A DNA stretch of 51,049 nt from Chlorobium sp. (GTDB taxonomy: Bacteria > Bacteroidota > Chlorobiia > Chlorobiales > Chlorobiaceae): positions 1-51,049 of the forward strand of contig JANQHQ010000024.1 in assembly GCA_028282595.1 (NCBI GenBank), given 5' to 3'. A model generated the notes under the pieces. It worked only from the letters and a program-made list of their open reading frames with translations. It made no database searches and was not told the DNA's origin. The translations under genes were made by a program, and so were the position numbers. This document shows, in pieces, positions 15,202 to 23,646 of the stretch. Each line of letters begins with the position of its first letter. The stretch's first letter is position 1.

Positions 15202-16207
15202 AGCGGATAAGAACGGTGCGTCTGCAGCTGAAGAGGGGTTGGGAGCATTTCCCGGGCTGGCGGCTTTTCTGAAATACATGAGAGCCGAAAGAGGGTATTC
15301 CGAACATACCTGCAAGGCCTACCGAAGGGACATCATCCAGTTTTACGATTTCCTTTCCTCCCGGAAGGGGGCCGAAACGGCGTCGCTCGATCCCGGTGAC
15401 GTGACCGTGCTCGACATGCGGTTGTTCCTCGGGCACCTTCTCCGTGAAGGTCTCCAGCCGAAATCCATCGCGAGGAAGCTTGCCGCCGTGAAAAGTTTCT
15501 ACAACCATCTTCTCGAAACGGGGGCGGTCGGGGTGTCGATTCCCGCCCAGATAGCGACACCCCGTTTCGGCAGGCGCGTTCCCGGTTTTCTCAAAGAAGG
15601 GCAGGTCGAACGTCTTTTCGACGAAGTGCTCGCTTCTCCCTCCGGCCTTCCGGCGGAAGGGGGCGAAACATCTTCTCCGGGCGAAGTGTTCGAGCTGGCA
15701 CGTGACAGGGCGATTCTGGAAGTGCTCTACGGCTGCGGCCTCCGCGTTTCGGAAATCGTCGGCCTTCTCGGGGAGAACGTCGATCTTTCCGGGGGATTTT
15801 TGAAAACAACCGGAAAGGGCAACAAGCAGCGGATCGTGCCGGTTGGCGAAAGCGCCGCGGAAGCCCTCAAAAAGTATTTTGAAGTCAAACGAAACTTCTT
15901 TAGAATAAAAAATAACGGGGGAGGCGATTCCCCGTATGTTTTCGTAACGAAAAAAGGTAAGCGAACTTATCCTGTTCTTGTCCAGAGAATCACCAAAAAA
16001 TACCTGACCGCGGTTACGGAGTTCGAATACAGGAATCCGCACGTTCTGCGCCACAGTTTCGCTACGCACATGCTGAACAACGGCGCCGACCTGAAAAGCG
16101 TCAGCGAAATGCTGGGCCACGCCAATCTGACCACCACCGAGATATACACCCACGTTACGTTTGGAAGGATCAGGGAGGTCTATCAAAAAGCCCATCCGAA
16201 GGCGTGA
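15191..16207 (+). CDS. xerD: Xer-type tyrosine recombinase
   Basis: 338 residues from TTG 15191 (GTG 15194 is equally possible). N-terminal SAM-like DNA-binding domain (FLKYMRAERGYSEHTCKAYRRD), then the catalytic domain with Arg in YGCGLRVSEIVGL, Lys in TTGKGNKQRIVP, HVLRHSFATHML (HxxR), LGHANLTTTEIYTHV (His and the nucleophilic Tyr). Full length and complete active site indicate a housekeeping dimer-resolution recombinase (XerC or XerD) rather than a phage integrase. An extra stretch around 135-150 (SPSGLPAEGGETSSPGE) lengthens the interdomain part. No dif-like site was identified nearby. Confidence 0.88.
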   Translation: MVHRADKNGASAAEEGLGAFPGLAAFLKYMRAERGYSEHTCKAYRRDIIQFYDFLSSRKGAETASLDPGDVTVLDMRLFLGHLLREGLQPKSIARKLAAVKSFYNHLLETGAVGVSIPAQIATPRFGRRVPGFLKEGQVERLFDEVLASPSGLPAEGGETSSPGEVFELARDRAILEVLYGCGLRVSEIVGLLGENVDLSGGFLKTTGKGNKQRIVPVGESAAEALKKYFEVKRNFFRIKNNGGGDSPYVFVTKKGKRTYPVLVQRITKKYLTAVTEFEYRNPHVLRHSFATHMLNNGADLKSVSEMLGHANLTTTEIYTHVTFGRIREVYQKAHPKA

Positions 16208-16276
16208 GTCTGTTATTTTCGGGGGACGGCACCGTGTTCTTTTCTGTTTTTCATTTCATCCAAAAGGAGGTTTCCC

Positions 16277-16606
16277 ATGAATAAAACCGATGTGAAAGAA
16301 CCCATGCAGGTGCAGGTGACCTTACGCCATTCGCACAACCATAACGATATAGAACTGTATGCACGTGACGCCGTTCAGTCGCTCGAGAGGATCTACAGCG
16401 GCATTGTCAACGTTCACGTCATTCTCGACCATCAGAAAAACGATTTCCAGAAAAACAAGCTCGCGGAAATAACGCTCAAGGTGCCCCAGAACGTTCTGGT
16501 AGCCCGTGAAGCCTCGGCGACCTACGAACAGGCTATCGACAGCTGCGTCGACGTGCTCGGCAGGCAGTTGAAAAAATACAAGGAAAAGCTGCATACCCAC
16601 AGGTGA
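16277..16606 (+). CDS. hpf: ribosome hibernation promoting factor, short form
   Basis: 109 residues. It binds the 30S subunit in stationary phase and inactivates ribosomes. The beta-alpha-beta-beta-beta-alpha pattern is visible: VQVTLRHSHNHNDIELYARDAVQSLERIY, VHVILDHQKN, LAEITLKVPQNVLVAREASATYEQAIDSCVDVLGRQLKKYKEK. It lacks the C-terminal dimerisation domain of long HPF. A strong AAAAGGAGG Shine-Dalgarno precedes the ATG. It is followed by a terminator, then hprK. Confidence 0.93.
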   Translation: MNKTDVKEPMQVQVTLRHSHNHNDIELYARDAVQSLERIYSGIVNVHVILDHQKNDFQKNKLAEITLKVPQNVLVAREASATYEQAIDSCVDVLGRQLKKYKEKLHTHR

Positions 16607-16616
16607 GAACAGAGGG

Positions 16617-16649
16617 CGAAAAGGGCCGGGTTTCCGGCCCTTTTCTTTG
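16617..16649 (+). terminator. Rho-independent terminator between hpf and hprK
   Basis: AAAAGGGCCGG (from 16619) pairs with CCGGCCCTTTT around a GTTT loop, followed by CTTT. Its strength suggests hpf can be transcribed separately from hprK. Confidence 0.85.
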
Positions 16650-16691
16650 CTGTACGGACAGTCTTCCGAAACAACACCTTCTTTCAGTGCC

Positions 16692-17714
16692 ATGAACTTC
16701 GATCAGAAAGGCCTCAAGAAGCGATCGATGACGGTCGCCTACTTCTTCGAGAATATCAGCAAAAGCCTCGATATCAAGCTTCGCCGCCTGAACAGCGTGG
16801 ACGAGCAGAAGCGCCGGATTTTCGAACGCGATCTTCACCGGCCGGGACTGGCGCTTGCGGGGTTTACCAATCTGTTCACCTACAAGCGGGTCCAGATTCT
16901 CGGCAATACCGAAAGCCGTTTTCTCGCCCAGCTCGACGACAAGACGAAGGTGAAAGCGTTCGAGAATCTCGTCAAGTTCAAGATTCCGTGCATTATTCTC
17001 ACCAGCAACAACAAGCTGGACCAGAAGCTGACCGACATGGCCACGGCCGCGGGCATTCCGGTCTTTGCCACGCGGCACTCCTCGACCAAGACCATCTACC
17101 TCATCACCGACTTTCTCGACGACCAGTTTTCCCAGTACCAGCAGTATCACGGGTCGATGGTCGACGTCTACGGGGTGGGCGTGCTGCTCGTCGGCAAGAG
17201 CGGTCTCGGGAAATCCGAAGTCGCTCTCGATCTGGTCGAGAGGGGGCACCGGCTGGTGGCCGACGACGCGGTTGTCGTCAACCGCAAGGGAGAGAACGTG
17301 TTGATCGCCTCGAACAACACTATCATCGATCATTTCATGGAAATCCGCGGCCTGGGGGTCGTCGACGTGAAGGCGATTTTCGGTATCAGGGCGATCAGGG
17401 ACAAGAAGGTCGTCCAGGTCGTGGTCGAACTGCTCGAATGGAAGGAGGAGATGGATTACGAGCGGCTCGGGCTCGATACGAAAACAACCAAGGTGCTCGG
17501 CGTCGAGGTCCCTCTGGTGCAGCTTCCGATCAATCCGGGCAAGAACATCACGGTCATCATCGAGGTCGTCGCCCTGAACTTCCTCCTGAAGCACTATTCG
17601 GGGTATGTCGCGGCCGAAGCCCTGGAAAAAAGGATCAAACGGGTTATCAATGAGGAATCGGTACAGAAAACAGGATACGGGAGGGCCTATCTGGCGAAGG
17701 ACTATGAGGAATAA
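16692..17714 (+). CDS. hprK: HPr kinase/phosphorylase
   Basis: 340 residues from the ATG at 16692. It phosphorylates or dephosphorylates a regulatory serine of HPr. N-terminal domain first, then P-loop LLVGKSGLGKSEVALDL (about 173-189), ADDAVVV, and the HprK signature MEIRGLGVVDVKAIFG. Many Gram-negative bacteria have HprK without a sugar-transporting PTS, where it acts in regulation; no PTS gene is in the window. It overlaps the following lipoprotein gene by 11 bases, suggesting coupling. Confidence 0.95.
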   Translation: MNFDQKGLKKRSMTVAYFFENISKSLDIKLRRLNSVDEQKRRIFERDLHRPGLALAGFTNLFTYKRVQILGNTESRFLAQLDDKTKVKAFENLVKFKIPCIILTSNNKLDQKLTDMATAAGIPVFATRHSSTKTIYLITDFLDDQFSQYQQYHGSMVDVYGVGVLLVGKSGLGKSEVALDLVERGHRLVADDAVVVNRKGENVLIASNNTIIDHFMEIRGLGVVDVKAIFGIRAIRDKKVVQVVVELLEWKEEMDYERLGLDTKTTKVLGVEVPLVQLPINPGKNITVIIEVVALNFLLKHYSGYVAAEALEKRIKRVINEESVQKTGYGRAYLAKDYEE

Positions 17715-19473
17715 ACCGCTCGGCCGGGAAAGCGTACTGTTCTTCCTGTGCACGCTTCTGACGATGACGATCACGGGCTGTTCGACCGGGAAACGCACCG
17801 CTGGAAACGTCGCCGACTCGACCCTGGTGATAGCCATGCTGGGTGACGCCAACTATCTCAATCCCGTGATCGGGGCGACGGTGACGTCGAGCAACGTCTA
17901 CGGCCTTCTCTATCCCGGCCTGCTGGAAAGCGAGTTCGACACGACAAGCGGGCTGTTGAATTTCGTGGCCCTTGAAAAAAGGCTGAGGCAAACGGAGGGC
18001 AAGCCCGCCGGAAGCGAAGCGGGGGGCGCGCTGGCGAAAACCTGGAAAATGAGCGACGACTACCGCTCCATTACCTATATCCTCCGCAAGGACGCCCGCT
18101 GGAATGACGGAGTGCCGATAACCTCCCGCGATTTCAAGTTCACGTACAGGCTCTACGGCGATCCCCTGATCGCGAGTCCCAGGCAGCAGTACCTCGCCGA
18201 ACTCGTGGGGGCGGAGCGGGGCGCAATCGATTTCGACCGTGCGATCGAGACGCCGGACGACACCACGCTGGTGTTCAACTTTCACAAGCAGGTCCCCGAG
18301 CAGCTCGCGCTCTTTCACACCTCCCTGACCCCTGTGCCCATGCACCGGTGGAAGGATGTGCCCGCAAGTGAATTCCGTCAGTCTCCGCTCAACCAGAAGC
18401 CGCTCGGCGCAGGCCCCTACCTGCTGCAGGACTGGCTCAAACAGCAGCAGATCGAGCTGGTCTCCAATCCGGACTGCGCCCTTCCGAAGCCCGGCAACAT
18501 TTCGCGTATCCTGTTCAGAATAGTTCCCGACTACACGGTCCGTCTCGCCCAGTTGCAGACCGGGGCGGTCGATGTCGTCGAAAACATCAAACCGGAGGAT
18601 TTCGAGGGGTTGAAAAGCTCGAAGGCCGGAGTGGACATCAAATCCGTCGGGCTCAGGGTGTACGACTATGTCGGCTGGTCGAACATCGATCAGGACGCCT
18701 ATCACCGCGATGGTACGATCGAGCCCCATCCGCTGTTCGGTTCCGCGAAAGTTCGCCGGGCGCTGACACTCGCGATCGACCGGCAGTCGATCCTGGACGG
18801 CTATCTCGGTGAGTACGGCGTCATAGCGAACACCGATATTTCGCCCTCTCTGAAATGGGCTTACAACGACGCGATCGAGCCTTACCCGTACGATCCCGGC
18901 GAGGCCGCGAAGCTGCTCGATGAAGAGGGGTGGCGTTCCGGTCCGGACGGCATCCGTGAAAAAAACGGCCGCAAATTCTCTTTCGTGCTCTACACGAACT
19001 CCGGAAACGCCCGCAGGAACTTCGCCAGCGTGATCATACAGCAGAACCTGCGCGAAATCGGTATCGACTGCAAACTCGATGTGCAGGAATCGAATGTTTT
19101 CTTCGAGAACCTCCGCCTTCGCAAAATCGATGCGTGGATGGCAGGATGGTCGATCGGTCTCGAAATAGACCCGCTTGACGGGTGGGGGTCCGACCTGGAA
19201 AAGAGCCGCTTCAATTTCACCGGTTACCGAAACCCCAGGATCGACAGGCTGTGCGAACTGGCCAAGAGCGAGCTCGATCCGCGGGACGCCAGGCCTTACT
19301 GGATAGAGTATCAGGAGATTCTGCACCGCGACCAGCCGACGACCTTCCTCTACTGGGTAAAGGAAACCCAGGGATTCAGCCGGAGGATCAGGGGGGAGGA
19401 GGTCAATATTCTGAGCACCTTCTACAACGTCGACGACTGGACGCTTTCCCCGTCGCCGAGCGTCGCGGAATAA
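17704..19473 (+). CDS. peptide/nickel-type ABC transporter substrate-binding lipoprotein
   Basis: 589 residues from the ATG at 17704, inside the end of hprK. A lipoprotein signal (LLTMTITGC, Cys near 23) is followed by an SBP_bac_5 domain: LVIAMLGDANYLNPV, YILRKDARWNDGVPITSRDFKFTYR, the GAGPYLLQDW block and VRRALTLAIDRQSIL. It delivers peptides or similar ligands to an inner-membrane permease. The first permease gene follows after 250 bases of repeat; second permease and ATPase genes are not in the window, so the transporter is split or scattered. Confidence 0.92.
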   Translation: MRNKPLGRESVLFFLCTLLTMTITGCSTGKRTAGNVADSTLVIAMLGDANYLNPVIGATVTSSNVYGLLYPGLLESEFDTTSGLLNFVALEKRLRQTEGKPAGSEAGGALAKTWKMSDDYRSITYILRKDARWNDGVPITSRDFKFTYRLYGDPLIASPRQQYLAELVGAERGAIDFDRAIETPDDTTLVFNFHKQVPEQLALFHTSLTPVPMHRWKDVPASEFRQSPLNQKPLGAGPYLLQDWLKQQQIELVSNPDCALPKPGNISRILFRIVPDYTVRLAQLQTGAVDVVENIKPEDFEGLKSSKAGVDIKSVGLRVYDYVGWSNIDQDAYHRDGTIEPHPLFGSAKVRRALTLAIDRQSILDGYLGEYGVIANTDISPSLKWAYNDAIEPYPYDPGEAAKLLDEEGWRSGPDGIREKNGRKFSFVLYTNSGNARRNFASVIIQQNLREIGIDCKLDVQESNVFFENLRLRKIDAWMAGWSIGLEIDPLDGWGSDLEKSRFNFTGYRNPRIDRLCELAKSELDPRDARPYWIEYQEILHRDQPTTFLYWVKETQGFSRRIRGEEVNILSTFYNVDDWTLSPSPSVAE

Positions 19474-19516
19474 CACTCCGGTGTCGAGTGGGCAGTGAGT
19501 ATGTCGGGGATTTGCT

Positions 19517-19651
19517 GAACCGTAGGGGCAGCCCCCTGTGGCTGCCCGAACTGGCGTTGGTTACCGATACCGATAGAGACAGCGAACCCCGATGTTATCT
19601 TTCGGAAATCGGGGTCGGGATCGGGTTTCGGGGTCGAATGGGTATCAGCCG
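19517..19651 (+). repeat. family B repeat, copy 1
   Basis: GGGCAGCC (19526-19533) and GGCTGCCC (19540-19547) form a hairpin followed by a conserved tail GAACTGGCGTTGGTTACCGA, TACCGAT and a GGTCGGGATCGGG block. Further copies are at 36865-37001 (same strand) and 42700-42875 (opposite strand). It separates the binding-protein gene from the permease. Confidence 0.85.
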
Positions 19652-19682
19652 GCAGGGGAAGTGCTGGGAAGTGAAATGAACA

Positions 19683-19706
19683 TTCAACGAATCGACAGAT
19701 CAACAA
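19683..19706 (+). repeat. 8-base degenerate tandem repeat, locus 2
   Basis: Three units: TTCAACGA, ATCGACAG, ATCAACAA, directly upstream of the permease start at 19724. Confidence 0.65.
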
Positions 19707-19723
19707 TTATAGTTAGCCACTGA

Positions 19724-20689
19724 ATGCTTGCCTACATCGCGCGCCGCATACTTGTCGCCATACCGCTCGTGTTCGGTGTCCTGACGCTTACGTTTTTCAT
19801 CATCAGGCTCGCTCCGGGCGATCCGTCGGCGATGTTCATCCAGCCGGGGATCAGCCCGAATGTCGCCGAGCAGATCCGTGAGCAGTACGGGCTGAACGAC
19901 CCGCTCTTGATTCAGTACGTCAAATGGCTCGCGAGCGTTCTGCAGGGAGATTTCGGTCGCAGCTTCAGCCGCGCGCAGCAGCCGGTGTTCGACGTCATCG
20001 CGCAGGCGCTGCCGATCACCATAACCATCGCCCTGCTTACGCTGGCGGCGAACTTTCTGCTCGGCATCGTTATCGGAGTGATATCCGCCGTCAAGCAGAA
20101 CAGCCTTCTCGACAGGTTCCTGACGGTGGGCGCTCTGTTCTTCTACTCCATGCCCGAGTTCTGGTTCGCCCTGATGATGATTATCGTTTTCGCCCTCAAG
20201 CTCCAGATCTTTCCGGCGTCCGGGTTGAACGAGATCGGCGCGGAATCCTACGGGCCGATCGGTTTTTTCCTCGACCGGCTCTGGCATCTCGTGCTGCCGG
20301 TCACCGTCCTGAGCATCAACGGCGCGGCGGGTATAGCGCGCTATGTGCGCGGCAGCATGCTCGAAGTCATCCGGCAGGACTACATACGAACCGCACGCGC
20401 CAAGGGCCTGCCCGAAAAGGTCGTCATCATCCGTCACGCCTTGCGCAACGCCCTGCTTCCGGTCATTACGCTCATGGGCGGATCACTGCCGTTCATTTTC
20501 AGCGGCGCGCTCTTTATCGAGGTGATTTTCGCTTTTCCCGGCATGGGCAGGGTGACGGTCGAAGCCATTTTTGCCAGGGATTATCCTTTGATCATCGCCA
20601 ACACGTTTATTTCCGGTACCCTGATCGTTCTCGGCAATCTCGTCGCGGACGTGCTCTACGCGGTCGTCGATCCGAGGATCAAACTGTAA
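19724..20689 (+). CDS. DppB/OppB-type ABC transporter permease
   Basis: 321 residues with about six membrane helices. The N-terminus MLAYIARRILVAIPLVFGVL and FIIRLAPGDPSAMF are diagnostic for the DppB/OppB family. The cytoplasmic EAA loop is YIRTARAKGLPEKVVIIRHALRNALLP. It should pair with the lipoprotein at 17704 and with a DppC-like partner and ATPases encoded elsewhere. ruvB follows after 27 bases. Confidence 0.94.
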   Translation: MLAYIARRILVAIPLVFGVLTLTFFIIRLAPGDPSAMFIQPGISPNVAEQIREQYGLNDPLLIQYVKWLASVLQGDFGRSFSRAQQPVFDVIAQALPITITIALLTLAANFLLGIVIGVISAVKQNSLLDRFLTVGALFFYSMPEFWFALMMIIVFALKLQIFPASGLNEIGAESYGPIGFFLDRLWHLVLPVTVLSINGAAGIARYVRGSMLEVIRQDYIRTARAKGLPEKVVIIRHALRNALLPVITLMGGSLPFIFSGALFIEVIFAFPGMGRVTVEAIFARDYPLIIANTFISGTLIVLGNLVADVLYAVVDPRIKL

Positions 20690-20716
20690 GGGGAGGAAGG
20701 GACCGGTTCACGTAGA

Positions 20717-21769
20717 TTGTCTGCAACTGTGAGAGAAGAACTCATCAATACCCCGGCGAGCCCCGCGGAAGAGAGATTCGAGGAGCAGATCCGCCCGCTC
20801 TCCCTCGAGGATTTCGCGGGCCAGCCGCGCTTGACCGAAAATCTGCTGGTCTTCATGAAAGCCGCAAGGAAGCGCGGTGAACCTCTTGACCACGTGCTGT
20901 TTTCCGGCCCCCCCGGTCTCGGCAAGACCACCCTTGCCCATATTATCGCTTCGGAGATGGAGGGCGGGATAAAGATCACTTCCGGTCCGCTGATGGATAA
21001 GCCCGGCAATCTCGCCGGCATTCTGACAAGCCTCGGGAGAGGGGACGTGCTGTTCATCGACGAGATCCATCGCCTGACTCCAGCCGTCGAGGAGTATCTC
21101 TACTCGGCGATGGAGGATTTCCGGATAGATATTCTCCTGGAAAGCGGCCCTTCCGCGCGTGCGGTTCAACTGAAGCTCGAGCCCTTTACGCTGGTCGGTG
21201 CGACGACGCGCGCCGGAATGCTTACCTCGCCGCTCAGAGCCCGCTTCGGAATTTCAAGCCGCCTCGATTACTATCCGCCCGACGTTCTCGAACGCATCGT
21301 CGTAAGGACGGCCACGATCCTCAGGATCGATGTCGAGGGCAGCGCCGCGGCCGAGATCGCCCGGCGGTCGCGGGGAACGCCGCGCATCGCCAACCGTCTG
21401 TTGAAGCGTGCCCGCGATTTCGCGCAGGTCGCCGATTCGTCGATCGTGACGGAAGAGCTTGCGAGAAAAACCCTGGAGGCGCTCGAAATCGACGAAGACG
21501 GTCTCGACGACATGGACAAGAAGATCATGCTTGCGTTGCTGCACAAGTTCGACGGCGGCCCTGTCGGCATATCCTCCCTTGCGGTTTCCGTGGGCGAGGA
21601 GGAGAACACGATAGAGGAGGTCTACGAGCCCTATCTCATACAGACCGGTTATATTGCAAGAACTCCCAGGGGGAGAGTGGCGACGAAGAACGCCTGGATG
21701 AAATTCACCGGAGAGCACCCCCGAACCCGGGAGGAACGGGATGACGGTCCCCTGTTTTCAGGCCGGTGA
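20717..21769 (+). CDS. ruvB: Holliday junction branch migration helicase RuvB
   Basis: 350 residues; TTG at 20717 or GTG at 20729 as start. Walker A GPPGLGKTTLA, Walker B DVLFIDEIHRL, sensor 1 VGATTRAGMLTSPLRARFG with the arginine finger, and a C-terminal winged helix (YEPYLIQTGYIARTPRGRVAT). RuvB hexamers drive branch migration with RuvA. No ruvA or ruvC is adjacent. It is the sixth or seventh gene of a tightly spaced plus-strand run. Confidence 0.97.
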   Translation: MSATVREELINTPASPAEERFEEQIRPLSLEDFAGQPRLTENLLVFMKAARKRGEPLDHVLFSGPPGLGKTTLAHIIASEMEGGIKITSGPLMDKPGNLAGILTSLGRGDVLFIDEIHRLTPAVEEYLYSAMEDFRIDILLESGPSARAVQLKLEPFTLVGATTRAGMLTSPLRARFGISSRLDYYPPDVLERIVVRTATILRIDVEGSAAAEIARRSRGTPRIANRLLKRARDFAQVADSSIVTEELARKTLEALEIDEDGLDDMDKKIMLALLHKFDGGPVGISSLAVSVGEEENTIEEVYEPYLIQTGYIARTPRGRVATKNAWMKFTGEHPRTREERDDGPLFSGR

Positions 21770-21804
21770 GGGAGGAGTAGTTGAATTGTCGAAGATCGAG
21801 ACCC

Positions 21805-23517
21805 ATGAAAAAAGTGTTCCCTGCCTGTATGCAGGTGTTGCTGTTCGCTCTCCTGTCACTTTCGGGATGCGCAGGCACCGCGCCGGTATCCGCCTCGTCG
21901 CAAAACGCCGCCGGTGATTCTCTTGCCGTACAGGCCAGGCGCCTGTTCATCGAGGGATCGTTCTCGGCCGCGGAAGGCGATGACGGCCGGGCTGTCGAGA
22001 AGTACAGAGAGGTTCTCTGTTTCGAGCCCCGCAACGCCGCGGTGCATTTTGCGCTTTCGAGGGCGTTTCTCTCCCTCTCCATGATCGACTCCGCCCGCCA
22101 CTACAGCGAAAAGGCGGTGTTCTACAACCCCGACAACAGGTTCTACAGAAAGCTCCTTGCGGGCATCAGCTTCGAGATGCGGGATTTTCCGGAAGCGGCC
22201 GTGCAGTTCGAGCACATTGCAGCATCCGACCCTTCGGACAAACAGACGCTTTTTTACCTCGCCCACGCCTATCTGTCAGCGGGTCGGCATGAAAAGGCGT
22301 TGCGCACCTTTTCGCGCGTGCTTTCGGTCGATCCGGAGAACGAAAGCGCGCTTGCGCAGTCCCTCTGGCTCGAGTTCAAGCTGAAACAGTACGGTCACGC
22401 GATCAGCAGTCTGCAACGTCTCATGGAGCAGAGCGGCGAGACGGACAGGTTGATGCTGACGCTCGGAGAGCTCTATCAGCGGACGGGACAGCCGGAGAAG
22501 GCGTTGAAAACCTTCGCGAAGATCGTCGAAAACAGGCCGTCCTTTTTCCCTGCCTGGATAGCACTCTTCGAAGTCCTCGTCGAACGGGGCGACGACGAGC
22601 GGTTTCTGCGGGAGGCAAAGGCCTTTTTCGCCGGAAAGGACATTCCCTTCGCGGGGAAAATCGAGATGACGAAGCTGTTTATTCTGCGCTCGGAAGATGA
22701 GGAAAGCTATGCGGGCCCGGCCGGCGTGATCGCCTCCGAGCTCGTTGCGGCATTCCCCGATGTGGCGGAGGTTTACGTGATACGGGGGATGTCGAGATTG
22801 TTCCGCGACGAGTATGAGCTTTCCAGTAAAGACTTTCGGAAAGCCCTTGCAATCGATCCGCACAACCTTTTAGCCCGTGAAGAGCTCGCTTCCTCCTATA
22901 TGGCCCGGAAAGAGTACCCTCTGATAGTGCAATCGGTCGGCGAAGCCCGGAAGCACGGTGCCACTCTTTCGCCCCGCCTTGTCGTGCTCGAGGGGTACGC
23001 GCTTTTCCGCTCGGGCCTCTACCGCAAGGCGGCAAGAGCGCTGGACGGCATTTCAGCCTTCGACCGGGAAGAGCATACCGACCGTTTTTTCATTCAGGCC
23101 CGACTGACCCAGGCGATGGCCTACGACAGGCTCGGGGAGGAGATGCAAAGCATAAAAGCTTATGAAGCGGTTCTCGACGAGGATCCGGAAAACGCGCTGG
23201 CCCAGAACAACCTCGCCTACATTCTCGCAGAGAGGGGTGAGGAACTGCAGCGCGGTCTCGACCTCGCCCGGAAGGCTGTCGGGGCCGAGCCCGACAATCC
23301 TGTTTTTCTCGATACTCTCGGTTGGCTGTACTTCAAAACCGGCAGCTATGCCGAAGCGCGCGACATTCTGGAAAAGGCGCTTGCGGGTAAGCCGGAAGAA
23401 CCTGAGATCCACGATCATCTGGCCGAAGTCTACCGGGTTCTGGGCGACGAGGCAAAGGCCGCAGAGTTTCGTGAGAGTGCACGGAAACTCCGGCGCGAGA
23501 TGGAGTCCGGGGAGTAG
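21805..23517 (+). CDS. TPR-repeat lipoprotein
   Basis: 570 residues from ATG 21805 (MKKVFPACMQ). Signal peptide with lipobox LSGC near residue 22, then about twelve tetratricopeptide repeats, for example AVHFALSRAFLSLSMIDSAR, TLFYLAHAYLSAGRHEKALR, TLGELYQRTGQPEKALKTFA and, at the end, FLDTLGWLYFKTGSYAEAR. It is probably an outer-membrane-anchored periplasmic scaffold. Partner unknown. A strong terminator follows. Confidence 0.88.
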   Translation: MKKVFPACMQVLLFALLSLSGCAGTAPVSASSQNAAGDSLAVQARRLFIEGSFSAAEGDDGRAVEKYREVLCFEPRNAAVHFALSRAFLSLSMIDSARHYSEKAVFYNPDNRFYRKLLAGISFEMRDFPEAAVQFEHIAASDPSDKQTLFYLAHAYLSAGRHEKALRTFSRVLSVDPENESALAQSLWLEFKLKQYGHAISSLQRLMEQSGETDRLMLTLGELYQRTGQPEKALKTFAKIVENRPSFFPAWIALFEVLVERGDDERFLREAKAFFAGKDIPFAGKIEMTKLFILRSEDEESYAGPAGVIASELVAAFPDVAEVYVIRGMSRLFRDEYELSSKDFRKALAIDPHNLLAREELASSYMARKEYPLIVQSVGEARKHGATLSPRLVVLEGYALFRSGLYRKAARALDGISAFDREEHTDRFFIQARLTQAMAYDRLGEEMQSIKAYEAVLDEDPENALAQNNLAYILAERGEELQRGLDLARKAVGAEPDNPVFLDTLGWLYFKTGSYAEARDILEKALAGKPEEPEIHDHLAEVYRVLGDEAKAAEFRESARKLRREMESGE

Positions 23518-23590
23518 GAAAACCAGCCGGTTTTCCCTGTCTCCGGGGAGTCGCCGTGCCTGTAGGACAGAAGCAGAAGCGCCGTTCAAA

Positions 23591-23620
23591 AAAAGCGCCC
23601 GGAAAACCCGGGCGCTTTTA
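23591..23620. terminator. bidirectional terminator between TPR gene and nifJ
   Basis: AAAAGCGCCCGG (23591-23602) pairs with CCGGGCGCTTTT (23608-23619) around a short A-rich loop. Runs of A on the left and T on the right let it work for both converging genes. Confidence 0.88.
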
Positions 23621-23646
23621 AGTTAACGATCCCCGTGCGGCGGGTG

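Noticed and set aside
17647..19476. 609-codon minus-strand open frame
   Set aside because: It is antisense to the binding-lipoprotein gene, has no recognisable domain, and reflects high third-position G+C of the real gene.
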